From contig JAOTON010000322.1 in the NCBI GenBank assembly GCA_034440635.1, positions 62,001-126,000 on the forward strand: a DNA stretch of 64,000 nt. Direction: 5' to 3'. Each line of letters opens with the position of its first letter. Within the stretch, counting starts at the first letter, position 1. Below are positions 23,911 through 35,132 of this stretch, one piece after another. A program made the translations under genes and the position numbers. The stretch comes from Lepas anatifera (taxonomy: Eukaryota; Arthropoda; Thecostraca; Lepadidae). Under the pieces are notes generated by a model. The model was given only the letters and a program-made list of their open reading frames with translations, was not told where the DNA came from and searched no databases.

Positions 23911-26900
23911 CTGGGGAGACGGGGCGAAAATTTCCGTTAAACCTGCAGCACACAGGGACAGTGGAAGAACACTACGACATAAGAGCCATAACATAATTTC
24001 GACGTGTCTTATTTAGTACAGAAGTGACGCGGCTGCTCACCTTCGATGCGTTTGGTGCGGCGCTCCTGCTCCTCCTCCTTCTCGCGCTCTAGCAGCCGCT
24101 GGCGGTAGGCGGCCGTGACAAAGGCCTCCTTGTCGGCGAACTCGTCGCCCTCCTCCTCGCGCTCGCGCTGCACCTGCCGCTCCAGGCGGCGCTCGTGCTG
24201 GTGGCGCCGCTGCTCGGCCGAGGCCAGCAGCCGCTGCATGTACCGCGGCTGCGGGCCGGCAGCGGGGTTAGTGGGGTCGGCGGGGATACCGGCGCCGCAG
24301 CACCGCTCCCGTACCACCGGCATCGTCATAAGCAATCATTATATACAATAATACCACAAATGGTGGTACTCGTCGGGGTTATTACGAGATATGAATATGA
24401 AATCAGTTGATTTTAACTATTTTCACGGCTGGTACTCAGAACCTGATTACATTTTTTTCGAGGTGAGGCCACTTGACTTGAACTGGTAACCTGACCTGAG
24501 ATAACCCAGGCCCCAAAGCTTGGAAGAAGTTGCAGAATGGCCAAGAATAAGGGACGCCAATCACGGCGGCACTCCGCGCCGCCTTTTCTGGCTGCCTCGG
24601 AAAACCCGAGGGGAGATTGTTCCAATCATCCCACCGGGGCAACAGTTAAGTCTAACGGCATTTTCTGGGACCTGCTGACTGGAAATACGAGGTGGGAGGA
24701 ACGGGAGGTAGGAATCAGCGCAGATACGTCCAGAAAGGTGATATGTTCGTAGGTTTCTGTTTAACTGGCCTTTGTGCTCATTTTTATGGTGGACATGGTA
24801 CTTTTTGAAAGCAGGTGTACTTGCGTATGCCCGTAAGATAAAATTACACACCCCCGTATACGGCGATCACGAAGGCACCGACATTCCACCAGCGCCTGGG
24901 CAGCACGTGAGACCTGCAACTTCTCCGCAACATGGTTTACAGATTTGGCGGGAGAGAAAGTGTATACCAATGAAGCTACTTTAAGCACAAAACCAGACAC
25001 CTCCACGAGAGTAACACAAGTTCATAAAAAACATGACCGACATCTTCATCCCATACCTTTTTGGCCTCGTTCTGCTTAGAGGTCGCTTGGCTCCGGTTCT
25101 GCTGGATATCTTCGTAGACCTCGTCATACTGGAAGAGCGAGGGGTCCTCCTGCATGGCCTGGCGGATCACCTGCCGGGTCTGTGCCGCCTGCACCGAGCC
25201 GTTGCGCAGCCTGCGGGCACAAGGGACGGTTCAGGCCTGCGCAGCCTGCAGGCACAAGGGACGGCTCAGGCTGATCGGACGGACGAGCCATGTGCGCAGC
25301 CTGCAGGCACAAGGGACGGTTCAGCCTGATCGGACGGCACCGAGCCATGCTGCGCAGCCTGCGGGCACAAGGGACGGCTCAGCCTGATCGACAGCGCAAC
25401 CTGCAGGCACAAGGGACGGTTCAGCCTGATCGGACAATATGGGAGCACAGCACGGTCACACAAACAATGCTGAATGTGACGCTGGGGTGACCGGCTTCGC
25501 CAACAACCAAAAAGTTGGGGAAAATATTTAACCTCTTTCCAAGAGGTCGAGGTGTCCACAATAAAACCGACAGCTGGTCCGGTTTTGACTCTTTGTTACC
25601 TGTAGCGCATAAGGATGTCAGTTTGCTGATACAAATGAAAAATGAGCACTTCCCACTTGGAAGAAAAGCGGGAGTGGCTTTCCCCTTGCTTGTACCCCAC
25701 CGCCCCGTGACACGACAGCCAGGGACGAGAACAGGAGGCGGTCTACCCACTCCCAGAGCGGGGAGAGCTGCAGCAGGAGTGGCCTATTCCAAGAGGACAG
25801 CAGCTGAGACAGAGGTGGACATCCAGACAAAGACCAAGACGTGCATAAACAGAAGTAAGAAAACAGAGAAGACACAGACATACAAGTCAAAATCTAAATG
25901 TCAAAATGTGGGGATGGGGAGAACACCTTTCAAATTATATCAGGGGCAGCAGGATAACATATCCAGGTTTAGAAAAAAATCGACACCAAACCAACGGCAC
26001 CGTTTTCTTGTCGCCTCGAGAAAACCTTATGGGGATGTGTTGGCATCTCTGGCACTCCTCCGCCTCAGCAAGTAATGTACTATCAAGCAAGGATTGAAAC
26101 TGTGGCTTTATGCATTCTCAACTCCCTCGAACCACAAGAGAGGAGGATTGTTGCAAAAGGCAGTCTTATAGATCTACCAATCTAGGCTTGCCTGGACAAC
26201 AAACAGCTACCCTGTGTGTCTTGCATGGTACTGAAAGTGCTTTAGCGTGAAGTGGAGAGTTAGGCCTAAATATGAAAATATGTCAAAATCAATCTCTATT
26301 ATTCAATGTTCAAAATTTGTCATACATTTTTCAGGCAAGGTTTCAACAGGTCGCATACCTTCTACAGTTTACCGGAGGCAGGAAAAATGGGTACCTGGAC
26401 GCAGTGGCGCATCCAGAGGGGGGCAAAAGGCATTTGCGCCCCGCCAAACGCAAAAGCTCGGGGCAAAACTATGTCCCCCCCACTCAAAGCGGTCGACCTC
26501 GTTTTTGCCTTGACTCCTTTTTAGTTTATGGGCCAGACTTTTGGTGCTTCAACTCTAAACTTCAAACTGAACCAGTGAAGTTCAGTGTAAATATTGGCCT
26601 TGGATAGGAAAAAAGTATCTTGAGCGAATATTTTTCACTCTGCGACGTGTTTGTTTCTTTTTTCGCCTTAAATATCCCAATTTCTACCGTAAAGTCACAT
26701 TGGAGCACAATTTTTCACGCCGTGACGTTTTTGCTTGTACAATTTTGTTTTCTCCCCCCAAACCGACCGACTAGATCCGCCACTGCCTGGACGGCGACAA
26801 ATGCTCGACACATAGCATGCACACTGTTAACTGTACAGCCACCTGTCATGGAATCTATACACACTAGGGTCATCAGGACTACCAAACTACTGCTATACCA

Positions 26901-28239
26901 AACTATACCAGGGCTCCATTGCTACCAAACTATTGCTATCTTAATCGTGATTCAACATACAGAGATCTACTAGGTTTCGAAAGGATCGGTTGGCACATAC
27001 CAAGTAGTTAGCGCGTAATTTGGCAGCAATCTGGTATAAATAAAAATCAACTTCCTTCGCCCATTTTAAGGGAATGTGGTACCTTGGTCGAATCCATTTA
27101 GTGTAATTTGGCGTACTTTTAGCCGAAAATAATGAAACCATTCATGATTTCTCTGAAAAATGTACAATAAGCTCAATATTTTGATTTTTAATATACTCCT
27201 CTAGGAAAAGAAATAAATATCTGCTTGTGGATGATGTCATGATCTGGCAACCACTACCATACTTGAAACGCTTCAAGGGCTTCAATTGGCTGATGCTGAT
27301 CGTGACGTCGCATATGTCGTCACATCGCAGCTCACAACAACGGCCGCCCGGCGAGGTAGATGAGGGGTGGTGTCTGGTAGGTTTTAGCTTTTTTACGGAA
27401 ATATCGAGTTCCAAGATAAATGATATATGGAGTACCGGGTTTTCCGACTTGCTTTACAACTTGGCTATATCAGTTAAAATCACGTTATGAAGGTGCCACA
27501 TTCCCTTTAGGACAAGAACAATAATATAAACGTCAAAATAAAGCCCGCAAACTCGTTAAATCCGTCCACTTTTATTTACAGCCGAGAGAAATACGTTAAC
27601 ATTTGCCCACGAGATCACGCGTTTCAAGTCCAGAGTTGTCATGGCAACATTGTCAGCATTAGACGGCCAATCAAAATCGAGATCAGTCTGTTCAAGTCTT
27701 ACTGCAAACAGCTGTTAGTGCTGAAGCTGCTATTATTTTGACACGCTCTAGAAAATTTGTAAACATAATATTTTTCGCTGGAGTGTTTGCAAAACGTCTG
27801 ATGGTTTCAAAGACACACATGTTTCAGCTTTCTATTAAACTCTATTTCTTTTGTTGATCCAGTTCTAAACTAGGTTTTTTTAGTGCTTCGAAAAAGCATA
27901 ATTTCTCCGATGCCCAGCATAGTAACTGTTGTGCCTGTCCAGCCCTGATGGCGTAATGCTGCTAAACAACTTGAACAGGGTCTGGTATGAATAGCTGGCC
28001 AAATATCATCAGCCGAAAACTGCCGAGCCTAGTGTGTACAGATTCAACTGCAGGGATTCAACTACGAAGATTACGCCACGGGCATATACTTTGCCGAATC
28101 GTATGCCATTCTGACCTTGAGGGCGGCCTTGCCCCAGCTTTCCTTTGGAGCCTCGTCATCACTGCTTGAGTCATTATTGAAGACACTTGGCTTTAACGCA
28201 CTAGGCTGAGACTTCGGAGTCGACTTAATGAGACCATAC
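23141..28239 (-). CDS. NSRP1: NSRP1, nuclear speckle splicing regulatory protein 1 (CCDC55), first exon not found
   Basis: Spliced gene on the minus strand, with exons 28116-28239, 25057-25188, 24041-24248 and 23141-23910 joined in compatible phases. The product begins with the family's YGLI motif and a K-PSVFNNDSSSDDE stretch. It continues with LFQYDEVYEDIQ, the PRYMQRLL / EGDEFADKEAFVTAAY coiled-coil core, and DVTKMKDLGSFYRHM. It ends in a long Arg/Ser-rich tail and a C-terminal RERYRLRQQAR helix. This order matches animal NSRP1, an RS-related protein of nuclear speckles that influences alternative splice-site choice. About 410 residues are accounted for, against 558 in human. The start codon exon lies upstream of 28239 and could not be identified. 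All assigned exons are intact. Confidence 0.88.
24041..24248 (-). CDS. NSRP1: NSRP1 coiled-coil core exon
   Basis: The acceptor gccggcccgcag precedes 24248. 69 codons plus one base run from PRYMQRLLASAEQRR through EFADKEAFVTAAYRQRLLERE to RTKRIE. The donor is GAAG then gtgagc. This is the most conserved block of the family: a charged coiled coil, with the DKEAFVT motif nearly identical to that of vertebrates. High G+C at third positions. Confidence 0.9.
24440..24649. mobile_element. TTAA element L, fragment in an NSRP1 intron
   Basis: The right tip is caccggggcaacag then TTAA at 24646-24649. The GC hairpin at 24564-24583 has loop CGGAG on the minus strand, and AGGTCA-like motifs lie at 24460-24500. 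The left part is missing. It lies between the two central NSRP1 exons. Confidence 0.65.
25057..25188 (-). CDS. NSRP1: NSRP1 exon with FQYDEVYEDIQ motif
   Basis: 44 codons in phase 0, from AAQTRQVIRQ to NEAKK, ending at donor AAG then gtatgg. The core EDPSLFQYDEVYEDIQ is the counterpart of the vertebrate EDATVYEYDSIYDEMQ segment. The chosen acceptor (ggtgcag) has a poor pyrimidine tract. A stronger one (cccttgtgcccgcag) sits 22 bases upstream and belongs to the minisatellite described separately. Confidence 0.8.
25200..25437 (-). repeat. minisatellite repeating a 3' splice-site-like unit
   Basis: On the minus strand five units contain ccgtcccttgtgcc(t/c)gcag followed by g. Spacers are variable (gctgcgca..., gatcaggctgaaccgtc...). 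The last copy lies immediately upstream of the NSRP1 exon at 25188. Units vary from about 34 to 60 bases because the spacer, which includes ggctcggtgc copied from beside the exon, is present or absent. Confidence 0.8.
25438..26401. other. NSRP1 intron sequence
   Basis: No independent gene supported. A 186-codon plus-strand frame at 25515-26075 starts with TTG, has no known domain and lies in the intron. Confidence 0.4.
26402..26785. mobile_element. hAT-like MITE, 384 bp, in an NSRP1 intron
   Basis: The left tip cagtggcgcatccagaggg and the right tip (...ctagatccgccactg) are inverted repeats. They are flanked by identical 8-bp duplications CCTGGACG at 26394-26401 and 26786-26793. The 8-bp duplication and CAG...CTG ends fit hAT. 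No transposase. Confidence 0.85.
26794..28115. other. remaining NSRP1 intron sequence
   Basis: No repeat family recognised. 27300-27330 holds tgacgtcgcatatgtcgtca, a CRE-like palindromic pair of half-sites, in a G/C-rich patch. Confidence 0.4.
28116..28239 (-). CDS. NSRP1: NSRP1 exon with YGLI motif
   Basis: The acceptor tatttccacag precedes 28239. One base completes a codon, then 41 codons starting YGLIKST follow. The donor at 28115 is AAG then gtcaga. An alternative in-frame donor, AAA then gtatat, would extend the exon to 28090 and would pair in frame with an alternative acceptor before 25210. The short form matches the family spacing better. Acidic DSSSDDE is typical of this part of NSRP1. 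Confidence 0.8.
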
Positions 28240-28755
28240 CTGTGGAAATAGTCACACATGTATATAAGGCACAGGTTTCTAATTTGTTATTAACATGCAA
28301 CTTTTAATGCACAAGTTTGTGCCAAATGACGACCATGAGCATGGAAAGTGATCTGCTTGAAAATATTAGTAGATGTGCAAAGGATGCATAAGCAGATGAT
28401 ATAAATAGGTAGAACTAATGCTATCGCCCGTCCATTGAAATCTAACCAGGTGAGTGGGGCAACAATAATTACTACACCACTGAGATCTGTGCTGAAAAAC
28501 ACCACATAACATTGAAAAGCTACAAGACATGATCATTGTACGCCCGACAGCTTTCGAGCAGGAATTTTGAGCAGTTTCAATTTTGGCGCCAACAATGGGT
28601 CCACATTGATGCAGGACTTCGATTTGGTCGTTTATCACATCACAAAACATACACAAATGATTTACATTGGGTCGAAATCCCTCAGCAGACAGCTTATTTA
28701 GTCCAAAACATAAAACCACGAATATCAAACCATCCGCAATATCGGCCAGAGCTGA

Positions 28756-29062
28756 TCCCGTAGACGAGAACAAACTCCACAGCCCTGCAGGTGACATCCA
28801 GTCACGTAGTCCACAACAGACTCCACAGCCCTGCCGGTAACAACCAATCCCGTAGTTGACAAGATTCCACAGCCCTGTGGGTAACAACAGATCCCGTAGT
28901 CGAAAATGGACCTTAACAGCCCTGTGGGTGACAGTCAGTTCCGTAGTCGAAAATAGACTCCACAGCCCTGCGGGTGATAGCTAGTCCTGCAGCCGACAAC
29001 AGACTCCACTGCCCTGTGGGTGACAGCCAGTCCCGTAGTCGAAAAAAGACTCCACAGCCCTG
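28756..29062. repeat. 46-bp minisatellite, about 6.5 copies
   Basis: Units of the form actccacagccctg(t/c)(g/c)gg followed by tgacagccagtcccgtagtc and gaaaa(a/t). Copies diverge by roughly 10-20 percent. The array lies upstream of the visible NSRP1 exons, possibly in its first intron. Confidence 0.85.
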
Positions 29063-29540
29063 CTGATGGTAGAGTCTGGACTGTTCAGTCTCTAGTAAAA
29101 CATCAAAGTGATTTCACTTACTGCTTTTGTGATGAATGGCCTGGATTCATGATCTCAGAGGACTTCTGCAGGCAAAAAACACTCTGTAAAGAACAGAATT
29201 CAGAAGGTGGCCTAATTCTACAAATTACACAAAAACCAGAAGTTCACATCAACACAACTCACACAAGGAAGGCCTTTCATAGCCGATAGCTACTTGGAGA
29301 GCTGTGCCAGTCTGGAAATTTACTAAACAACCGTTGCTATATGATTTCCGTTATCACCACAGCTGATGACAGCAGTATCTTTTAGGGCCTTGGACCAGAT
29401 GTATGTACCTTCTCAACCTGTCTTGAAAACGTTTATTTACCTGATACGAATTTAGGTTTAGAAGAATATATGTTATGTTTATTTATGTGAATGATTTGTA
29501 ATTAGAGGGTGATGCCACAATTAAGATTCCGATTAAAGTT

Positions 29541-29700
29541 TTTCTTGAGTCAACTCGACTCTGACTCAGCTTCAAGGCCAACAGATTCTGACTCAACTCA
29601 GTTTTGAAAACAATGAGTTGGCTCAACTCAGCCCCAAATTAAGAAGTGAGTCGACTAAACTCCGCCTCAAACAAGCAGTGAGCCATTCAACTCTGACTCA
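29541..29700. repeat. GAGTCAACTC-rich cryptic repeat, copy 1
   Basis: Imperfect alternation of gagtcaactc, gactctgactca and gagttggctcaactcag. The TGAGTCA core is an AP-1 type site and the decamer gagttgactc is nearly self-complementary. Similar sequence is at 33457-33652. Confidence 0.6.
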
Positions 29701-30256
29701 GAATGGTGGCATAGTATTTGCATACAAAATGCACATTTCCTCCAACAATATGCAAATCCCAAATTATTCATTCATGGTACCTATCAACTATTTACTTACT
29801 ACATGTTTCCTCCAATAATATGCAAACTGCAAAGCATTAATTCATGACAGAAATTATTTCTGCATAGGAATGAACAAAATTGCTAAATGCAAACAGGTGA
29901 GTAAGAGGAAGGGCCTACGGGCTTTTCGTTTTGAAGGCATGCTTCACTTCATGAGCCAGCTGATGAACAGCAGTATAGATCAGAATTTCAGTTTGTTGCT
30001 GTGGACCCCCACACTCACACTCAAGGTCATTCCAAGAAGTTGGCTAAGCCATCAGCTCAAACAAGGATTTGTCATTGCACCCTTGGGGTTCGATCCATAT
30101 CTGATTGGAGCTGTCTCTCTGACTCTTTCGTTACAGCACAAACCATTGCCCAATTTAAAGGCGGCCTAGATGAACACTGGGCCCATCTCAGGTACATTTC
30201 TCCTGAGAACGATTGAGTTAAGCACAATCAAAATTGAGCTTGTGGAGAATGGACCA

Positions 30257-30594
30257 GTGTACAAAGTATGGCATTTTCGACGAGATCTCGTCGGCGCGAG
30301 TGCCCTTGGAGACAGGACCGAGTGGTGCGAATTTTATCAACCTGGTGCGAATTTGCAAGGTTAGTGACACTTAAAATAAACGAATAATGGCTGAATGGCT
30401 ATTAAGACACAGGAGGGCCTTATAAAAGCCCTTAATTAACTGACTAATGATTGAGATAGCATTGCATTGCAGGGGTAGGAATGGGGCTTTTTTCCTGGTA
30501 TGTGGCATATTGGTGAATTTTTGGAGGATGGTGGTGCGAGAATTTTAGATGGCTGGTGCGACTCGTCTGGCCTGCTGCCATACTTTGCAGACTG
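30257..30594. mobile_element. foldback unit P, single copy 1
   Basis: A unit of about 340 bp beginning acaaagtatggcattttcga and ending tgctgccatactttgcagac, so the first and last 15 bases are inverted repeats. It matches the units at 36231, 38468, 38867, 39296 and 39724. It has no coding capacity. Confidence 0.75.
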
Positions 30595-30830
30595 GAGAAT
30601 GGAGCCTGTAGGCCCTGTGCCTCGAAATTCCGAAAATCTGTAAGGTAAGGTATGAACAGTCATAATTCAAGCAATAAGCGGCGTTTCAAATGCACAGAAC
30701 AGGGACCAGTATTTCAACATATGACATTTTGGGAGGCAATTCATACCCCCGTACATTCTGAACAGTCCTGTGAGGAATTTAGCTAAGAATTTAGAAAATA
30801 GAGGCCTTCTCTCGCGTGGACACGCACCAG

Positions 30831-31213
30831 AACTACCGTTACCGGCGTCCGCCTAACAACCGCCTGACCAGGGTACCGGGGGCCGCAGCGGCGGCGGTGC
30901 GGCGCCCGGCCGCCCTATGGGACCACATACCACAGCACCCGCTGGTCGACCGGCCTACCTTCGAGTCGCAGGCCAAACAGCGCGGCCCCACCGGCGACCT
31001 CAGCCAGCTCAAACAGTTGTTTGAGCATCACCGGCCGAGGAGCGACCGGTGGTGTCCCGCGCCTTCATCTACTACCGGCTGGGCGGCCTGGGGGTCCAGT
31101 TCGGGTGCCTGTTACCGCTGGTCGCCTGCTACTCCAACACCGGCCCCTCGCGCAACATGTGGGTTCGACTGGGGTACGACCCGAGGAGAGACCCGGCCGC
31201 CTGGAGGTACCGT
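30831..31213 (+). pseudogene. GTF3C5: GTF3C5-like exon (TFIIIC 63-kDa subunit), frame broken
   Basis: The acceptor cacgcaccag precedes 30831. The frame reads NYRYRRPPNN through LWDHIPQHPLVDRP to LKQLFE at about 31026. Then the frame shifts by +2, and ERPVVSRAFIYYRL... LLPLVACYSNTGPS and MWVRLGYDPRRDP follow to about 31213. This parallels the human GTF3C5 segment with RPIWSRNA, LLPFIAYY, TGPW and IRFGYDPRKNP, the DNA-binding half of the TFIIIC tau-A subunit. A stop (TAA) follows RIID at about 31222; a donor-like ggag then gtaccg at 31204 is possible. Other exons are not visible nearby. It is either a pseudogene or a live exon with a sequence error. Confidence 0.7.
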
Positions 31214-31224
31214 ATTATCGACTA

Positions 31225-33456
31225 ACGCACACGCAGCGCTGTGCTGAAGAGCAAGATGGTGTTGAAGCGAGCGCTGAGTGTAGTGCCTTACTGCAATTAA
31301 AATCTCAACAAAAAAGAAAACATACTCAGGGTGGCCCCCATACCTACCAAATTCACGAGGCGCTGTGATGTTCGATCATTGCTGACCCCACACCACATCA
31401 GATGTACTTGTGGTGCAGAGACTATGATCAATGTACATTTACCCTGCTCAGTGGTAAATAATTGCACGAGTTGGAATTTTGCGCACTGCTGGTCAGGTGC
31501 CCTGTGTTCGCCTTGGTTTCAGGAAGAGCCTCAAGCTTTTCATATGATGTAGTAGCACCTCAGCCAATTCCCATTCATATAGACACCATCAATTTTCTGA
31601 ACTGTCGTCTCACAGAAATATCAGCTGACCACATTATGTAATTTTGCTTCCTGAGTGTTGGCAAGATTGCTGGCCGTTTGCGGTGCTGATGCCCGCTCGC
31701 TGGCGCCGCCTAGCGGCCGAGCATGCGCTGGTAGGGAGGCACGGCTTGATCCGTCAGGCCATCAGCCGCGCTGCCGGACGCAGGTGGTGCTGCTGCTCGA
31801 GTTGGCATTAGGCTGCCCGCAGAGCACTGCATCAGCCACCCCACCCGCCACCAGGGGACCTACACCTGTATCAACAAATTGTACCAAATTACGTCACGCG
31901 CCCGCCCGCCAGAAAGGCTGACCCGATACCTCCCCACGAGGTGTGTCGTACGTGGTGCATGGTGCGCTCGAATTCGCCCCACCCATCTTATCTCTGGTCG
32001 CTTATCATGTGCAGTGTATTGTGGTGACCAGTATATGTCTGCGGAATTTAGGGGACCCCACGCCAGGGGCGCTTTAGCAGGAGTTGTGACATGTTTTTGT
32101 TTGGAGGAATGAGCGCATAATTTATTATTCAGGAGTCTATGCTTTATGGAGGGTTTTACTGTCAATATATGTGTATGGTATGAAATAGATCATTGTTCAA
32201 TTGAAATACTACTGTTCACTGCCCCCTCCCCTATGCAGTAGCAGCACCTCAAAAACACAAAAACGATGATGAACATCATCGCCAAGGTACCTTTACTCAT
32301 CATCGCGCCGCCTCGTCCTCCCACCCAAAAAAAAGCAGTAGTAAACACCAAGGGCCTAAAAGGTAAACACTACAGATGGCGCATTGAAGACATTTTGAAT
32401 CTAGCCGAGGACAGCACAAAACATGAGGATAAACAGTAATTTGATTATCACGTGATTACAAAAACCCTAAAAATATGCAGTTCTGTTAGAGGCAATCTTA
32501 CCCTCAGGCTACCAAAGCCTTCCAAAGCCTAACTTACTAGTATTTTGTTACGCACCACATGTGACTCTGTGTTGGACTGGCATTGTGGCATGGGGCGCAC
32601 CAAGATACCGGGGGCGCGCATGGTATCGCATGGGGGGATATCATGATGGGGGACATAACTCGGCAGGGATGTTGGAGCATGCATGAGGACAGTGAGTGGT
32701 ATATAATAATAATCGATGATAATGAAGAGGGCGGTGTGCCAGAGATAGGAAATTTTTTTCCATGTGCACAGTATTTATTATCTACCACCAGGGGATATCC
32801 TCAAACCCCAACAAATTAAGATAGTGCTTTGAAATAGCACTTAATCAAAGCTTTTAAGTTCCGTTTGACCCACCTCAATGCTTGTGTGCAAAACTATATT
32901 TTTGATAGCCGCTATCTGGCCCTGAAATTATTTGGTTTTTAGTGTTTTTAGTCAAATGAAGGAAGAAAATAAAGTTGTGGTTTCTTAGAGTTCAATAGCA
33001 TAAGTGTGTAATTGTAATTTCGGTTATCTAGCATCGGTAGCGTAGCTCAGAAGAGATCGTCTATGGAGAAGGGGTGGCTCAGAAGAGAGCATTTAGGTAT
33101 GGAGAGACTGTCTCCGGTGCCAACCAGATGCTTGCTCCTTTCAGGGTGCCTGGCAGTCTCACCTATTATTGACTGTTGCTTTTTGATACATGTACATGTG
33201 TGTGGATTATCATTGTCCTGCTTTCTGTGTGTGATGATAAAATATATGTGAATGGCTTCGAGAGTGAATTATTGCATGAGAATGAGCTTAGAACTTTGCA
33301 TAATGTGCACCTTCAAAGTTCAAATCTGATTTTGTGCCACACACACATTTTTCTGAATAATTTTGCATGCTACTGCTAAGATTAAATGGTAAATTACTAA
33401 TAAATGTGTGTACTTTTGAAATTACATTTTACATAACTCACATTTGTTAATCAGAC
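31225..33456. other. unannotated 2.2-kb stretch
   Basis: No supported gene. 31680-31930 is G/C-rich and contains gctggcgccgcctagcggcc, a CTCF-like string; the frames there show no known domain. Confidence 0.4.
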
Positions 33457-33652
33457 TTGTTGAGTCGCGACTCAGAGTCAAAGTCAACTATGAGTCTACT
33501 CAAAACTTCTTTGAGTCAGAGTTGAGTCAACTCACTCCCATATTTTGGGTTGAGTCTGAGTCAACTCAACTGCTCAACCAGTTGAGTTGAATCAGAATCA
33601 GAGTCAGCTCTAAGCTGTGGGTCAGGAGTTGAGCCAACTCAGCACTCTTTTT
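33457..33652. repeat. GAGTCAACTC-rich cryptic repeat, copy 2
   Basis: Same class of sequence as 29541-29700, with gagtcagagttgagtcaact, gagtctgagtcaactcaact and related strings packed over 200 bases. Confidence 0.65.
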
Positions 33653-33758
33653 CTTAACACATGTGATCACATGGCTGACATTTTAGAAATGTTTGCAAAT
33701 AGTTTTGAAGGATTTCATATTGTAATTTTCTAATAATAGGGAACTATTATTAGTAGTA

Positions 33759-34108
33759 GGGCCTTCTTGACAGCAACTACCTAAAAAAATGGGGAACGGC
33801 CAAAAACACATGGTATTTTTATTGCGTCAGCTGTTAGCGCATCTTCCTCTGCAGTATTTGTAGAACAGCATTGGAAACTAAAAAATTGAATAACAGCAAA
33901 TAAGTACAATAATTTTCATTCAAATAACTTATTGAAAATAAATATTCCCTTTTTAATGTTAATAAATCAGTAATACACCGTATTTTAAAGGGGAATTCCA
34001 TTCTGGAATTGGGCATAATTCACGCTGCATTTGATATCTACTCCTCTTTCGCATGAATGTCACCGCTCTTTGTGAAACGTGATTCTGAGTACGGTGTAAC
34101 TTTGCAGG
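33759..34108. repeat. dispersed 350-bp repeat R, copy 1
   Basis: From gggccttcttgacag through ttattgcgtcagctgttagc and aattccattctgga to ctgagtacggtgtaactttg and cagg. It is clearly related to 46773-47124 over the whole length. In the second copy it directly abuts a transposon-like coding block. Confidence 0.75.
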
Positions 34109-34517
34109 TGAATGTGGTGTAAAACACGCCACATTTCTACAACTTTTATGAAATGGGGCCCATGACAGGGGACGGACATGAGATACCTCTCTAGAATTCT
34201 GGGGGTTTTGAAGATTCCATTTCTGGGTCTGACCGTTTTTTTGCAGCAAAATTTAACATGTAATTCCAATGGGACTGTTTGCAGGGGTTTGGGGCACGGG
34301 CCAGTTGGAAAATTTAAGCGGTGCTTAAGAGTATATTTTTTTATTTTTGGTAGGTAAAATTGATCAGGCTATCTTCTGGGTGCAGTTTTTAGTCCCTGAC
34401 ATGCTTGTATAACAAGGAAAATCCACTATGAATTTCATGCTAATTCCTTCAGAATTCTGTTTCGAATGTTCCGCTCAACCAATCAGAACGCTGTATTCTA
34501 CCTTCTGCTACCAGAAT

Positions 34518-34969
34518 CTAAGGGTGCGTTCTTTGAAATATTCCAGCCTGGAATTCCAGGAATAGTGACGTCACAGCCGTTCTTTGAAACTTTTCCCGGG
34601 ATTCCACGTGGAATATTCCTCCATTCCGCGTGGAATGGTGGGAATAGAAAAAGCAGTCCCACTCAAGATGGCGGCGCCCATGGATGAATTTCGTAGCAGT
34701 AAGTTTGTGGACATTGGATATTTATCTGCTTGAAAGATCCACTATATGTTTTTGCAGGATAATCGGAACCTATAATAACACTTAAATGAAGGTAAATGAA
34801 AGATTTGCGCTTGCACAAGTCAAAATAAATAATGAGACTGTCACACCTCGCCATTTACGCTGCATTCCAGCCTCGTTCAAGAACATTCCACAGCTGGAAT
34901 CCGGGGAATATCAAGACGTCACAACCCCTGGAATTCCCCTCAGAATAATTCCAAGAATGCAGCCTAAGG
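34518..34969 (+). mobile_element. TIR element with YY1-type start exon remnant
   Basis: The left end ctaagggtgcgttcttt and the right end (reverse complement cttaggctgcattctt) form imperfect inverted repeats of about 55 bases. Each contains aattccagg and gtgacgtca-like motifs. In the middle at 34666-34700 is caagatggcggcgcccatgg. Its ATG opens a short frame, MAAPMDEFRS, that ends at a good splice donor (ca then gtaagt). This looks like the promoter and first exon of a DNA transposon with the rest deleted. The frame's family is unknown. Confidence 0.6.
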
Positions 34970-35132
34970 TATCTTGAAGAAAACCCTCCAAAATACTACC
35001 ATACGCTCAACATGCTGCCAAATAAGGCAGTCAGCTGGCTGTCATGTCCGAACCATTAGATACTGCAAGGTATAAAAATAAAAGCTTGATTGAAAAGAGA
35101 ATTCTGGAATTGGCGATTGGAAATGGCCCTCC

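Noticed and set aside
25515..26075. 186-codon plus-strand open frame
   Set aside because: Begins with TTG, lies in an NSRP1 intron on the opposite strand, has no recognisable domain and no splice or start context.
32272..32300. First coding exon of NSRP1 (minus-strand ATGATGAGTAAAG before gtacct)
   Set aside because: Its donor phase does not match the YGLI exon; reading further to a phase-compatible donor gives an implausible hydrophobic start.
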